A stretch of DNA of 64,000 bases from assembly GCA_964036045.1 (NCBI GenBank), contig OZ038382.1:152966961-153030960 (forward strand). Direction: 5' to 3'. A model generated the notes under the pieces. The model searched no databases. It had not been told where the DNA came from and saw only the letters and a list, made by a program, of their open reading frames with translations. Below are positions 19,727 through 31,141 of the stretch, piece after piece. Each line of letters opens with the position of its first letter. Within the stretch, counting starts at the first letter, position 1. The translations under genes and the position numbers were made by a program. This DNA comes from Eutreptiella sp. 'Long Island Sound 2002'. Lineage: Eukaryota; Euglenozoa; Euglenophyceae; Eutreptiales; Eutreptiaceae.

Positions 19727-20380
19727 GGAAGCCAACTTGACCCAAATCCCAACACTGGGGTTGAGTGGCAGGAAACAAAGCCCATCAGGGTAGTTGGGGC
19801 GGTGGATGGACGCTGCTGGGATCGGCTGGCGCGCTCCTCCGGCCTCCTGTACCCTGCCTGGGTCCTCAGCGCTGTCCGGCGAGGCAAGCAGCGCCAGTTT
19901 GTCTGCTGGATCCAGGTCAGGACAACAGATGGTAAGGTTAAACTTGCCAAATGTCTGATTGACAATGGTTCGGAGGTCAATCTGGTAAGAAAAGGCTTTC
20001 TGCAGGAGGATGAGGCGAAGATGTCCTCGACCCCTGTCCAGCTGGAGGGAGTCAGCGGACATCGCCTTGACGGTGGCGACAGAGAGGCAGAATTGGCGGT
20101 CAGATTGGTGAAACAATCTGTGTGGAGCGTGGAAGAGACGGTCACGGAGGAATGGTTTGCTGGAGAATTCTATGAAGCCAGCATAAAGTATGATTTATTC
20201 TTGGGTCAACCATGGCTTCACGCTCATCGTGTGTCGCCCATGGGACACAGGACATGCTTCCTGCAGGATCCGTTGACCAGCGACCCGTCTGACTTGTATT
20301 ATCTGCACCCATATACCAAGAGTATCCACCAATTCAAGGAGCGAAATAAGCTGTATATCCAGCAAGATGGGCAGGAATAG
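19727..20380 (+). CDS. Element 1 protease region
   Basis: In frame with gag beyond the amber codon; the first ordinary start is at 19802. It contains a retropepsin-like active site LIDNGSEVNLVRKG (Asp-Asn-Gly), VQLEGVSGHRLDGGDREAEL and IKYDLFLGQPWLHAHRV, closely paralleling element 2. The protease would cut the gag-pol polyprotein. The frame stops at TAG 20378-20380, yet the same frame continues into the Dam-like domain, so this second stop is either a mutation or another recoding point. Confidence 0.82.
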   Translation, partial: GSQLDPNPNTGVEWQETKPIRVVGAVDGRCWDRLARSSGLLYPAWVLSAVRRGKQRQFVCWIQVRTTDGKVKLAKCLIDNGSEVNLVRKGFLQEDEAKMSSTPVQLEGVSGHRLDGGDREAELAVRLVKQSVWSVEETVTEEWFAGEFYEASIKYDLFLGQPWLHAHRVSPMGHRTCFLQDPLTSDPSDLYYLHPYTKSIHQFKERNKLYIQQDGQE

Positions 20381-21178
20381 ACAGGGAATCAAGAAGAATT
20401 CGACGAAGGAAGGGTGGAATCATTGAACTGCAAGAAGTGGAAGTCAGTTTGCTATCGTGTAGTCGACAAATGGCTGGACATTCTGGTGGATTATTTCGAA
20501 AGGAACCACAATTTTCGTCCTCAAGTTGATGCCTTTGCAAACAAAAAGAATAAAAGATTTCCGAAGTTCTACGACGATGCCTGGAGTGAGGACTGGTCTG
20601 AACCTCTATGGATCAATCCGCCCTTCGACGTTTTTCCTCGTGTGGTGCAGAAGCTGAAGCAATCCGGCGCAAAGGCGATTTTAATTGTCCCCAACTGGCC
20701 AAGACAATCTTGGTTCAAGGACATTATGGACATTTCAATCTACATTGTCGAGCTACCTCACAAGGGAGTGAAGCTGTATTGCAAAGACAATGGCAAGCCT
20801 TTGCCACAGCGTTCGTGGAGCACGTTGGCGTGCTTAGTTGACGGGAATCTGGGAGATTATTGGCAAGATGGCAGTGAAATGGGAACAGAAGAGGTCATCT
20901 CCAATTCCTCAAGAATCGACGAAATTGAGGTGGATGAAGACGATCGAGAGCGGAATCCCGACGTATCGTCGCGGAAGGAGGAAAGGACAATCGGCGTCCC
21001 TCAAGAGAACGCCTCCATCCATTACAATTCGTCCCCATCAGACAAGAATCAAGCCAAAAATGTCAAGATTTCAACCACGAATGATGACAAATCTCCAAGA
21101 ATCTCGCCTGAATTGACAGGAATGCAGCTGAATTCGTCCGACCATCCCTTCAAGACATTCGTGGACCCCCTTCATTGA
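20381..21178 (+). pseudogene. Element 1 Dam-like domain, left copy
   Basis: Same frame as protease. CYRVVDKWLDILVDYFERN leads into a phage-Dam-like methylase domain (PQVDAFANKKNKRF, WINPPFDVFPRVVQKL, AILIVPNWPRQSW) followed by an acidic Ser/Asp-rich linker. It ends at TGA 21176-21178, where the right-hand duplicate (32712-ish) has TGG (Trp). Similar methyltransferase-like domains are known in DIRS-type retrotransposons; here it lies between protease and RT. Whether it methylates adenine is unknown. Confidence 0.8.
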
Positions 21179-22053
21179 TGCGATCCCACGGAGGAGCGAG
21201 CTCAGGTGAGCTTCATCCGCCAGCAATGCGACGAAGAAGTTTGGAATGAAGTGGCCAAGAATATGAGACCACGACCAACAATTCGCAAATTGGTGGACAT
21301 AATGTCGGTGATTAAATGTGGGAATCAGGTCGACGGAGACAAGATATCTGCAAGAAGGGACGCAGTGTTCGAAGATTATCAAGATGACGTGCTGGGTGGG
21401 AAGTTGTGGAAAAACCCCCCAATTCGATGTGAAAATGGGGAAGCCAAGATTGACATAATCGAAGGCTCAAAGGTGCACAAACAACGTCCATTCTATCTCC
21501 ACGGCACCAAAGCAGATGCCCTGCGAAAGATTATTGAGCGCAATCTCTATGAGTTCGGTTCGTTGGAGGGCTGCATGAGTTCTGAGTGGTGTTCAGCACC
21601 ATTTACTGTGCCGAAACCCCCACCTGCTGACCAATCCAGCATAGATGCTTGGCGTCTAGTGGTGGATTACAGAGCCCTGAATGCCGCCACGGTACCAGAC
21701 GCGCATCCCCTTCCTTTAATCGAGAAGGAGATTGCCGCGAGAGCCAAAGGCAAGCTCTTTACTCTGTTGGATTTGCGCCATGGCTTTCACCAAATGCCCC
21801 TTCGAAAGGAGGATAGGCATTTGACGGCAATGTGCACGCCCTGTGGCACTGTGCAGTGGACTGTACTGCCGATGGGTCTGAAGAATGCGCCGTCGATGTT
21901 CCAGAAGATGATGGAGACTATTTTATTTCAGAAGCACAAGTCTCTGGATTTAGGAGAATTCTGCAGCATCTACATTGATCACTTTCTGATTGCCACGCCG
22001 TTGGGAAAAAACGTTGATGAGTGCCTGAAGTTGCACGAAGAACAAGCTCGAAA
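20491..22053 (+). repeat. 1563-bp direct repeat flanking LINE B, left copy
   Basis: Collinear with 32025-33587 with no indel and about 26 mismatches by eye (roughly 98% identity). It starts TTATTTCGAA and ends in CGAAA. It spans the Dam-like domain to just past the catalytic motif of RT. Confidence 0.92.
21179..22053 (+). pseudogene. Element 1 RT N-terminal half, left copy (catalytically lost)
   Basis: In frame after TGA 21176-21178. RT signatures: VVDYRALNAATVPDAHPLPL, LLDLRHGFHQMPLRKEDR and MGLKNAPSMFQKMM. The catalytic motif reads YIDH, whereas the right copy reads YIDD. Losing the second Asp should inactivate it. Element 1 coding ends at 22053 with LINE B. Continuing the frame gives only a spurious tail. 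Confidence 0.88.
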
Positions 22054-22055
22054 CG

Positions 22056-25000
22056 ACCACCGAGCAAGCGTCCGCCATTCTCCAACTCACCACAACCTAC
22101 CTGGACGCCCACCAGCTCCTAGTGCACCCCCGCAAATCGGTCGGGCTGGCCGACGCCAAGACCCCCACCCCCCACATCCGGAAAGGCGAACCCCTACACC
22201 TAGAAGACACCACAGTCCACCTGGGAGTCACACAGGCCACGCGGCACCACCACATCACACTCCCAAGCAAGCTAGAAGAGCGCCTCGCCCGGCTACCCCA
22301 AATTGCCAGGGGGGACCTCCTGTCTACGCAGGGCCTGGCGTACTTCATGGAAGCAGTGCTCAACGCGGCCATCGGGTACCAAGCCCTGCAGCCCCCGCGC
22401 CCCCAAGACGCACTACGCCACGCTCGACAGCAAGTGACGAAGGCATGGGCGCAACACGGAGGCTGGCCCACGTCTTTCCCCAAGGAGGCCATGATGGCCC
22501 ACTGGCGCTACTACGGAGACAATACGGGCGCCCTGGTCGACATGGCCTATGCCAAACACGCAGCACACCTCCTACACAGGGTAACACACAACCACCAACC
22601 AGAAGTTCGCGAGGCGGCAGCCATACGCATAAAAGAAGCGCAAATGGCCCGCAACACCTGCCCCCCGTGGATACTGGCGCAACACGGTGTCTCCACCCCC
22701 GTGGGCACCGGCATCTGGGCCCAGCTACAACTCCTCCTACCGCACCACACACACGCCATCCTGACAAACCACCACTGCGATCAACAGGGGCCACTCGTGG
22801 CCACACACACCGACATCCACCGACGCCCGGCAGGCGAGGTGGACACCCTGCGCCTCGTAGGGGCCACCATCACCATAGTGTATATCACCCCAACGCAGAT
22901 GAAGATCATGGCCCAATGCGACGCCCACCACGCCCCGTTCCTTTCCGACCCACAATGGCCAGCACGCCACGTCTTCCAAGCTTACCTCCGCGCATGTGCT
23001 ACGAAGGCAGGGCGCGACATGCCGGGGCCCAAGGACATCGACACGGCGTACACAGCCTTCCAGCGCCAGCACCCCCGGCCCCGCCCGAGCGAGCACGAGA
23101 CCCCCAACGACGGCGGCACGACGCAGGGGGAGCCCACCCCGTCAGCCGAAGGCTGGACACCACCCACCATCCTGCTACTAGCACCAAACGGCCACAAACA
23201 TGCTACCCGCACTGTCCAGCGACACCATGCCCCCTGGTCCATCCCCAAACACAATGCACCGGAGACCGATGTACAACCAGTCAGACACAATGACCAGGGC
23301 ATACCACGCACGTGCTGACACTGCGGCCCGGCAGCCCTCGACACTCCGTGGCCCCTGCTGCACCTCATCTCCACCCACTACCGCACCCCCACCGCCGCCG
23401 CCACCGCCGACCAGCAGGCATGGCTCTCCCCCTGGTTTCACACGGTACCCCCAGACCACCCGGCGCATGTAGCCTGGACCCGAACACCCACGGCGACATG
23501 GACATTCACCAACGAGCGGGCAGACCCGGACAGTGTAGCCATGGAGTACGACCGCTGCGACCCACACCGCGCAGGACCTCAGGAGGCACCCATGCGCCCC
23601 CTACAGCACAAATGCCCCACCCCTCGCGGCGACAAAGACGACAAGGAGCGGCGACAGACCATCACGTGCCAGAAGTTCCACCCCAATACAGGATACCTCT
23701 TCCACCTGATGTACGCGTATATCACCCAGGGACGCCCAGACAGGGGCCTCCTCCGCCTCACCCCACGAGCCCAGGCCATCATCACCCAGGGGATAGGCGT
23801 CTATGCAGCGCCAGTACTGCAACCCACGCAAATCACCGCCAGAACCGCCCAGGGGAACCCCATCTGCGTCTATCACCCCACAGCAATCGCCCGCCTACCC
23901 ATACCCAGCGACACCGACATCATCTACTTCACTGACGCATCTGGCACCCAGCAACGCACCCCCACGGTCGGTTGCGCCTCCGTGCGCATCACCCGGCACG
24001 CGGACGGCCTCCACGTGGAACACCACACCGGGGCCACCATCTTTGGGGCGTCCTCCCACGGCGAACTGCGCACCATGGCAAACGCCGTCACCGCCACACC
24101 GCCACCCACGACGATCCGGCCCCGCAACATCTGGGTAGTCGTGGACGCCACGGTCAACATCCACCTTACCAGGCGCCTTGCAGACCTGCCCCTCCACAAA
24201 GCACTCGAGTCCGGCCTCACCACACAAGCGTTGGGACTATGGATGGCCTTCAAGGGCATGCACCCCCAGGACGCCCTACACATCGTCAAGCAGGAGTCAC
24301 ACCGCTACGCATATGGCAATGGACGCGCAGACACGCAGGCCAAACACCAGAACACCAACCACACCCCAGGGCTCGAACGCGTGCGACTGGACACCCCACA
24401 CCACAGCCACCTGCAGCACCTGCCCCCGATACCCCCGGCCACACAGCCCCCCAAATGGATGCCCGAGGACACGCCGTACACGGATCGAGACAAGCAGTAC
24501 CACTACCCCACACCCATCCAGCAACTGGCCACCACACTGGGCCACCCAGCGAACACCGAACTCCTCCGACGCCTCGAAGACTCCGTCCACACCCCCCTCT
24601 ACTACTCCGTCCTGCGCCTGGATAGCCTCCCAGCACACCTACAAAAGCCCCGACTCCAACTCGCCCTCGAACAACTTCCCCTCCTCACCCGATACCACCG
24701 ATGGTATACGCGCCGCTCGATCCACGTCCCCGCAGGACACACCAAATGCATCTGCAGCCACGCGGAAGAAGAAACATGGGACCACTTCAAGGCGTGCCCC
24801 CTGTACAGAGGACTGGACACCCTCACAGACTGCAACCCAACCCACACCATCGCACAGCACGCCGGATGGCTGGCGCAGTCCCCGGCGACCCAGCAACTCA
24901 CCACCGTCCTCAAGCAGACGGAGGTGCTCGAGGCAGTCCGCAGGGGACTCGTCCCCACTGCCGTCTACACCTTGCTACGCACCCGCGCGGAGGACCCCCA

Positions 25001-25604
25001 GGCCACGGCGGCGCACATGCAGCGGACGGCCGTTGCCAAGACGGCGGAGCAGCTCACATACCGCACCCACAAATACCTGCAGCATGCAGCAACCCTGCCC
25101 CCAACAGACCAAGCCCACCTCCTCAAACTCCTGTCTACCAACCATGAGATCCTACCCCGTGACATACCAACACGGAACCCCCACCACGTCTACACACCGT
25201 CCACCGAGCACAGCACTGGCACAGCACACAAGGACACCACAGGCACTGCACACACTCCCACCAGCATGCGCGCGCCACCAGCCCCCATCCCCCCGCGCCG
25301 CCGTCCGTCCACAGGTACCACCAACCACCAGCCACCGCATGTCCCCTCTGCGTTCGCCAGCGGCTACCACAGACAGCCCTGCCCTGCAACCCAGACCACT
25401 GGGTCTGCCTGGGAGCCGCGCACCGCCTCACCCGCTGCCCCCACTGCGGGGTCCTCAACCCCCGCCACCACGAGCGGCCCGCGGCCCCAGCCGCAGCCCC
25501 CCCCGCCAGCCACCCCAGCTTCTTCGGGTTCCTCACCGACACCCTCCGGGACCACCTGGGAGGGTACTACGCGGCGGACGCGGCGGACCACACATGGACC
25601 ATAG
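22056..25604 (+). pseudogene. LINE B RT C-terminal part, RNase H and zinc motif
   Basis: One frame with a single TGA at 23316-23318. It opens with the RT segment downstream of the catalytic box (TYLDAHQLLVHPRKSVGLA, HLGVTQATRHH) and the thumb (LARGDLL-like IARGDLLSTQGLAYF). RNase H lies around 23925-24350: Asp in YFTDASG, Glu in SSHGELRTM, Asp in VVVDATV and Asp in GNGRADTQAK. A CICSHAEEETWDHFKACPLY Cys/His motif follows (~24747-24806), as at LINE C termini. The internal TGA sits in RTC-stop-HCGPAAL, where Trp would fit. After ~25200 this frame is only Pro/Thr/Ser-rich and the true protein probably shifts to the frame ending at 26761. Confidence 0.82.
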
Positions 25605-26761
25605 CCGTGCCCACGGGCAGCACACCCCTGCCCCCCCACAGCCCACCCCTACGCCACAGCGGAGGCGGCTTGAATGTGGCGGCCCGCCACATCCTCCTTG
25701 CCCTATACCTCCACCACCGAGACCTACACCTCCCAGACCCACAACTCCCGGCCTCCCAAGCAGCAGCCCTGACGCCGGAAGCGTGGGCCGACACGGCACC
25801 AGAGGAGATAGCAGCCTACCTCCGAATCACTTGCCGCCGGTTCAAACACGCCCTCGGCCGACGGAAGGGAACACCTTGCCCACTCAGCGCACTCCTCTAC
25901 CCGGCACATCACCCCCACCCCGCACAACAGAAGCCTTCGGAGGGCTGGGCGTCTTTTCGGGACGCCCACCTGACCGCCCCCGACGAGGCCACCGCCACGC
26001 GGATGGGCCTCACGGACCAGGAAACCTACGTCAGAGGCCTCAAGAACCGCCTCCAAGAGGCACACCGCTGGCACGCCCGCTCCCCGTCGCCCCCACGGGG
26101 ACAGGGGGGTTCACCCGCCCCCGACACCCACCAGGCCAAGAAGACCAAGACGGGTCAGGGGGCCCGCCAACGCGCCCGCCAGCAGGGCGCGACGCCCCAA
26201 CCAAGGCCCGGGTCCAGCCACACCGCATCACCCCACGCCCAGACCCCCGGGGCACACCAACAACACCGCCACCGCCAGCGCCATCCACCACCACCGTACC
26301 GCAGCACCCAAACCCTGCAGCCTAGTCAGCCACCACCGCCCACACACGTCCACACCATGCAAGGACCACCATACGCGCAGAGCCAGGGGACATGGCACCA
26401 CCAACACCACCACCACGCCCCCGTCCCTCCCAACCCCTACCCCCTAATGCCCCCATGCTACAGCGACCCCCACCAGCTACATCCCCACCACGCCCCAGCA
26501 CAACCAGTCCCCGCGAACCACCCACCCCACATAGCGCACATCACCGCACCACACCATCACGTATTCCACCACCACCAGCCCCTGCCACCACACCAACCAA
26601 CGCCGGGGTACCACACACAACCGGCACACCCTCCACACCACCACCACGCGGTCCAGCACCACCCGCCGCCCCGCTACACGGGCTCACGACATACGAGCCA
26701 CGGTACACCCCCATGGACCCGCGAGGAGCCGCGCACGCACACCAGCAACACCAGGGCCTAG
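25160..26761 (+). CDS. LINE B downstream frame with RING-like zinc finger
   Basis: Open from 25160 to TAG 26759. At 25337-25454 it encodes CPLC, then 11 residues, C-x3-H-x2-C, and later CPHC, spacing close to a RING or related cross-brace zinc finger. A folded-looking segment follows (FFGFLTDTLRDHLGGYY; LNVAARHILLALYLHHRDLH; TPEEIAAYLRITCRRFKHAL-like), then Pro/His-rich low complexity. No ATG is well placed, so it probably joins the RT frame by a frameshift or arose as a separate cistron. RING fingers usually bind E2 ubiquitin-conjugating enzymes; no role in a LINE can be concluded from this. Confidence 0.5.
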
Positions 26762-28615
26762 TAGGAGCGCCCCACCATCACCAACAGCCCCCCCACCCAC
26801 ACCCCATACCAGCGAGCACCATCCACCAGCAGCCACCCATCACATACGGACCACAGCCCCACCCGGGGGCTCATGCGGCCGCCTCCGACCCGCACCCCGG
26901 CACCACAACCAGTCAAGAACCGCAAGGGCCACACGGCGCACACACGCAACACCCACACGACCCACAGGGACGCTCGGACCCCCAGCCAGCACAACACCCC
27001 TCCCCGGCGCCCCCACCCCACCACCACCAGCAGCCCCCCCACCCACACCCCATACCAGCGAGCACCATCCACCAGCAGCCACCCATTACATACGGACCAC
27101 AGCCCCACCCGGACGCTCATGCGGCCGCCTCCCACCCACACCCCGGCACCACAACCAGTCAAGAACCGCAAGGGCCGCACGGCGCACACACGCAACACCC
27201 ACACGACCCACAGGGACGCCCAGACCCCCAGCCAGCACAACACCCACCCCCGCCCCCCCCACCACCAACAGCGCCACCCCCACACCACCCCCCCCCCGCC
27301 CCCCCCCCGAGACCAGGCCACGGACACAACACGCGGCAGCCAGCACCAGCCAATTGACGTCGATACCCCCGCCGACACACGCCACCGCGAATCCCCCCTC
27401 CCGCGACCGCCACAAGAGACCCCATCACCGGACCCCACGCGCGACAACGACAACCACCCCCCCCAACCCACACCACCCCCCCCATCACACCCCGCACCAC
27501 CAGCCGCCGCACCGGCCGAACCCTACGCCCTACACAACCCCGCAGCGGTACAGCAGCACCTCCAGGGACTCGGGGAACAGGACGTCCTGCTGTACCTCCG
27601 CACCTCCGGCACCAGCACCTGCATCCGGGCGGCCACCCTGGTCCAGGCGGCCACCCTGGGGGAAGGCGTCAGAGACTTCCTCTTCGACGCCTGCCTCCAC
27701 GTCGCCCGACACGAGCGCCCCCCACGCGCCAGCCCAGACGGCGGGAGCCCGCCCCGCACGGGGAGCCGGATCTGGGTGCCCCCCATCAACTGGGGGCGAC
27801 ACCTGGTCGGACACCCCGTGCCGGGGCGGGTGGACACCAAGGGCCGCACCCGCTACCATGAGCCCGACATGGCCCACCCCCCACCCGACGCCACCCCCGA
27901 CAGCACCAAAGAGTGGGAGCGGGAAACATGGGTAGCCCGGATGGCTACCCTGAGCAACTTCCGGCACCACGTCCCGGGGGACATCCCCAGCCCCGACGAG
28001 CAGCAGCCAGCCTCCTCCAAGTACATGACCCTCATGTACAATCTGCACTACACCCTCTCCACCACCAGCTACCACGCACCCAGAGACCACTGGGTGGTAC
28101 ACGGCACCGACTCCCTCCTCCCCGCCCACTACACCCCCCCCCCCCACACAACCCAGGCCCCGACACGTACGCCAGGGGGGACGACCCGGACAACCCCCAC
28201 ATCTGTAGCACGTGGGAACCCAAATCCCTGGACACGCTGCTCTCCATCCGCAGCGGCTACCAGGGCCTTGGTAGGGCGATGTATTGCCTGGCCAAGTGGA
28301 CCCAACGGACCTGGGGGATCCCCACGGACCGATGGGTGTGGGTGGTCACGCTGCGCCCCCAGCAGAGGGAAGCCCCCCCAAACCGCAGGGGACCCACCCC
28401 CCCCACGCCCCACCAATCTACAACTATGCCTGTACATGGTGGCAGCCCGCCTCATGACGCTGCTGTGGCCGGGCCCACACACCCCCACCCAAAACTACCC
28501 CCACCTCACAGAGGAAGACATGCCCGGCATCCAGGGATGCTTCTTCCAGACCCTCGACTACCTCCAGCAAACACACCCGCACGTCCTGGAGCAGATATGG
28601 CCACCCCCCGGGTAA
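26762..28615 (+). pseudogene. LINE B unknown protein region (WxxxxW-rich)
   Basis: Same frame as the RING-like region after TAG 26759. Coding character is best from about 27350: YALHNPAAVQQHLQGLGEQD, LLYLRTSGTSTCIRAATLV, RIWVPPINWGRHLVGHPVPG and KYMTLMYNLHYTLSTTSYH. At a 13-C run near 28135 sense moves to another frame (ICSTWEPKSLDTLLSIRSGY, YCLAKWTQRTWGIPTDRW), then returns near 28405 (LCLYMVAARLMTLLWPG) to end at TAA 28613. I do not recognise the family. Confidence 0.5.
26785..27276 (+). repeat. Two tandem 246-bp (82-codon) units
   Basis: The unit at 26785-27030 is repeated at 27031-27276 with few changes. Because 246 is a multiple of three, any frame is kept. The frame that looks most protein-like here is 26392-27357 (HPHPIPASTIHQQPPITYGP repeated). 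Confidence 0.85.
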
Positions 28616-30079
28616 CCCACGTGCCCGCGCAGCCGAGACAACGCCGCCACGCCAGCACCAGCACGCACGGATCACCAGGGAAAACGCGCGCACACGCCCG
28701 GTGCCCGAACCTGCACCCTCGTTCTCGCTGCTTACAGGACCCGGCATCATACGCCCGCCCCCGAAGCCCAGGACCCTCCGCCGTCTCCCACAGCCCTCTC
28801 CTCCGCCTCCGACTCCACAACCTCCACCACCACGACCACCTCATCCACCACCACCACCACGTCCTCATCCAGCACTCCACCCCCCAGGCCGCGGGGGACA
28901 CCTCCCAAACGGGCCTCCAAACCCGCCCCCACCGCGAGCAGCCCCGCCGCTGCCAAGGCCCACGCCCCGACGAAGCCCACACCCACGACCCGGCCGAAGC
29001 CCAAGACCGCCGCCAAACGGCCACCCAAACCCGACAGCACGCCACGACCGCAACCCGCAGCCAAGCCCAAACCCAAGCCCAAACCCGGCGCCACGACAGC
29101 AGCGCGAGCCCGGCCCCTCGAGGACATCCTCTACGACATCCGGCCCCAGCCGTCCCAGGCCCGAAAGCAGCAGCGCCCAGCGCGGCGCCCCCCCACCGTC
29201 ACCGACGCCACCGCCACCACCTTCATGGCGGAGCGCGCCGCGGCCGAAGCGCGACGCACCTCGTCCCGCCACCTCTCAAAGCCCGCACCCCAGGCCCACG
29301 GACCGCTCCCGACCAAGCCAGAACGACGCCAGGGTCCATCAGCAGCGTCCCCGCCCCCCTACCAGCCCTCGATGACAGCCCACATTGAACGCATGCCCCA
29401 CTACCGCCGCCGCCGCGAATCCCCGCCCAACCCCGAGGCGGAGACCGTACGCGCACACCCGCGAGTCCACATCCGCGTGCACCCCCACTCCCCACGCACC
29501 CCCACGGAACAGGACAACGAGGAATCCCCCAGGCCCGCCACCGCCGCCGGTCCCCACGACCCCGTCACACCCACCCACGCCCACTCCTCCGCCCAAGACC
29601 GCAGGCCCGCCCAGGAACAGTGGTGGCAGCGCTGGACCCACACGCAGCTCTGGGAGCTGCGGAAGTGGGCCCGGGGAGAGCCCTCCCTCGAGGGCCTGGT
29701 CCATTGGCCCCGCAAGGGGTCGGTGGAGAACTGCCGCCTCCGGCCGGCGGGGGGGTGGATGCCGCAGGCTGCATGGGAAGCCATGCTGGCCGATGCGCTC
29801 CGCCCCCTGGGAGTCCACCCCCGCAACCTCCCCGCGCCCCAGGACCACCCGTATGTCCTCAGGCGCCTGCGGGAGACCCTCCAGGAAACGCAGCGAGACG
29901 GCATCCGCCTGTGGGACATCACCCAAAGCCCAGCCCCGCACGCACACACCCCCTCACCACCCCACAAGCGTCGGCGCACCGACACCGGCGACATCCACAG
30001 CACCCCAGGAGCCCTGCGCGCCACACAACACGACGCGCCTGACCCCCCTGGCCAGCGGCGCGGCCATCTAACCCCGTAA
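28616..30079 (+). CDS. LINE B unknown basic, low-complexity frame
   Basis: 487 open codons directly after the TAA at 28613 and in the same frame. It begins Ser/Thr-rich, then has a Lys/Pro/Ala stretch like a histone H1 tail (AAKPKPKPKPGATTAA), a conserved-looking ARPLEDILYDIRPQPSQ, and a C-terminal globular-looking part (QLWELRKWARGEPSLEGLVH; WEAMLADALRPLGVHPRNLP; RLRETLQETQRDGIRLWD). It ends with a basic KRRRTD motif that could be a nuclear signal. Function unknown. Confidence 0.5.
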   Translation, partial: PTCPRSRDNAATPAPARTDHQGKRAHTPGARTCTLVLAAYRTRHHTPAPEAQDPPPSPTALSSASDSTTSTTTTTSSTTTTTSSSSTPPPRPRGTPPKRASKPAPTASSPAAAKAHAPTKPTPTTRPKPKTAAKRPPKPDSTPRPQPAAKPKPKPKPGATTAARARPLEDILYDIRPQPSQARKQQRPARRPPTVTDATATTFMAERAAAEARRTSSRHLSKPAPQAHGPLPTKPERRQGPSAASPPPYQPSMTAHIERMPHYRRRRESPPNPEAETVRAHPRVHIRVHPHSPRTPTEQDNEESPRPATAAGPHDPVTPTHAHSSAQDRRPAQEQWWQRWTHTQLWELRKWARGEPSLEGLVHWPRKGSVENCRLRPAGGWMPQAAWEAMLADALRPLGVHPRNLPAPQDHPYVLRRLRETLQETQRDGIRLWDITQSPAPHAHTPSPPHKRRRTDTGDIHSTPGALRATQHDAPDPPGQRRGHLTP

Positions 30080-30697
30080 CCCAGCAAACCACCACCACGG
30101 GGCGCCACACCAGGCCCCGCCCAGAAGTCACCAAACGAACCGGACGCCGAAGGAAGCCAACGCACACGACAACGAGCACCACTACGCCCAAAGTCGCCGA
30201 ACCCAGGCCCGCTACCGTGGGCTCCTCTCCACCCTCAGCACGACACACACGTCGCTGGCGTCACTCCTCCGCCGTGCCCCCTCCCACGCCACCGCCCCGC
30301 CCCCCCCCCCCTCCCGCCGCACGTCCCCACGCCGCCCAGCACCCAACCCCACACACTGCGCCACAGCATCGCCCTAGTCCGGCTCCTCCACCATCGCGCC
30401 ACTTGGCACCTCACAGTAGACCGCCGTCCTGTGGCCCCGCTCCCCCCGGCACCGCTCCCGGGGCCGCACCCGGCCCACGTCGTGTTCGCCCCCACGTCGC
30501 GGGCCGCGGACATCCTCCAGCTCCTCGCCGCCACCCCTCCCGGGCATCGCATACTGCTTGCCGCCAACCCCTCGGTCCTCAGTGAGGTCCTCATCGGGCA
30601 CGCCGACGCCCTGCACGTGCGCCTGCTGCTGCCCAACCCGCACGCTGCGTACGCCCCCGGCACGCCCGTCGACCCCTCCGTGTGGGACTCCCAGTGA
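30080..30697 (+). pseudogene. LINE B last coding-like segment
   Basis: Frames with protein character (YRGLLSTLSTTHTSLASLLR, then LRHSIALVRLLHHRATWHL leading to HVVFAPTSRAADILQLLAAT) need at least one frame change. The last frame ends at TGA 30695. Aliphatic-rich helices in an otherwise Pro-rich region argue that it once coded. No family is recognised. Confidence 0.4.
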
Positions 30698-31141
30698 GGC
30701 CACCGGCCACCGGCCGGCCCGCACGCACCACCCCGCACCCGCCTCGGGCGCACGACCCCGTGGACGCCGCTACCCACACGCCCGGCCCCGCGCAACCGCC
30801 TAACCGAGCCAGAACCCAAGCACAAATCAAACCCGAGCCACACCCCGAAACCGCTAACCCTTGACTCCTAACCAAGCCCGCCGAGGGAACAACGTAACCA
30901 CAGCCCACACCCACAGCCCCCACAGCCGCCTAACCAGCCAGCTCCAGAAGCAAAGAGACACCTCACCAAACGCACCCTGACCCAAGCCCGTGTACATCAG
31001 GACGCGCGAGCCGCACCCCTGTGGCGCGACCGCCGCCACAGCACCGACGACACACGCCAGTGGACACAACGCTATTTCACCGCCGCACCAGCTGCCCGTG
31101 CCTGTGCCTGCAGTGTACGCGCGCCCCTGTTTCTCTCTCTC

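Noticed and set aside
21176-21178. Reassignment of UGA to Trp in the genome
   Set aside because: The near-identical duplicate has TGG at the same site and the long frames elsewhere end at TGA, so mutation is simpler.
22982-30923. Many long antisense frames in the GC-rich LINE B region
   Set aside because: They are mirror images of C-rich, stop-poor coding DNA, rich in Gly/Val/Arg/Trp, with no motifs. The plus strand has RT, RNase H and finger signatures.
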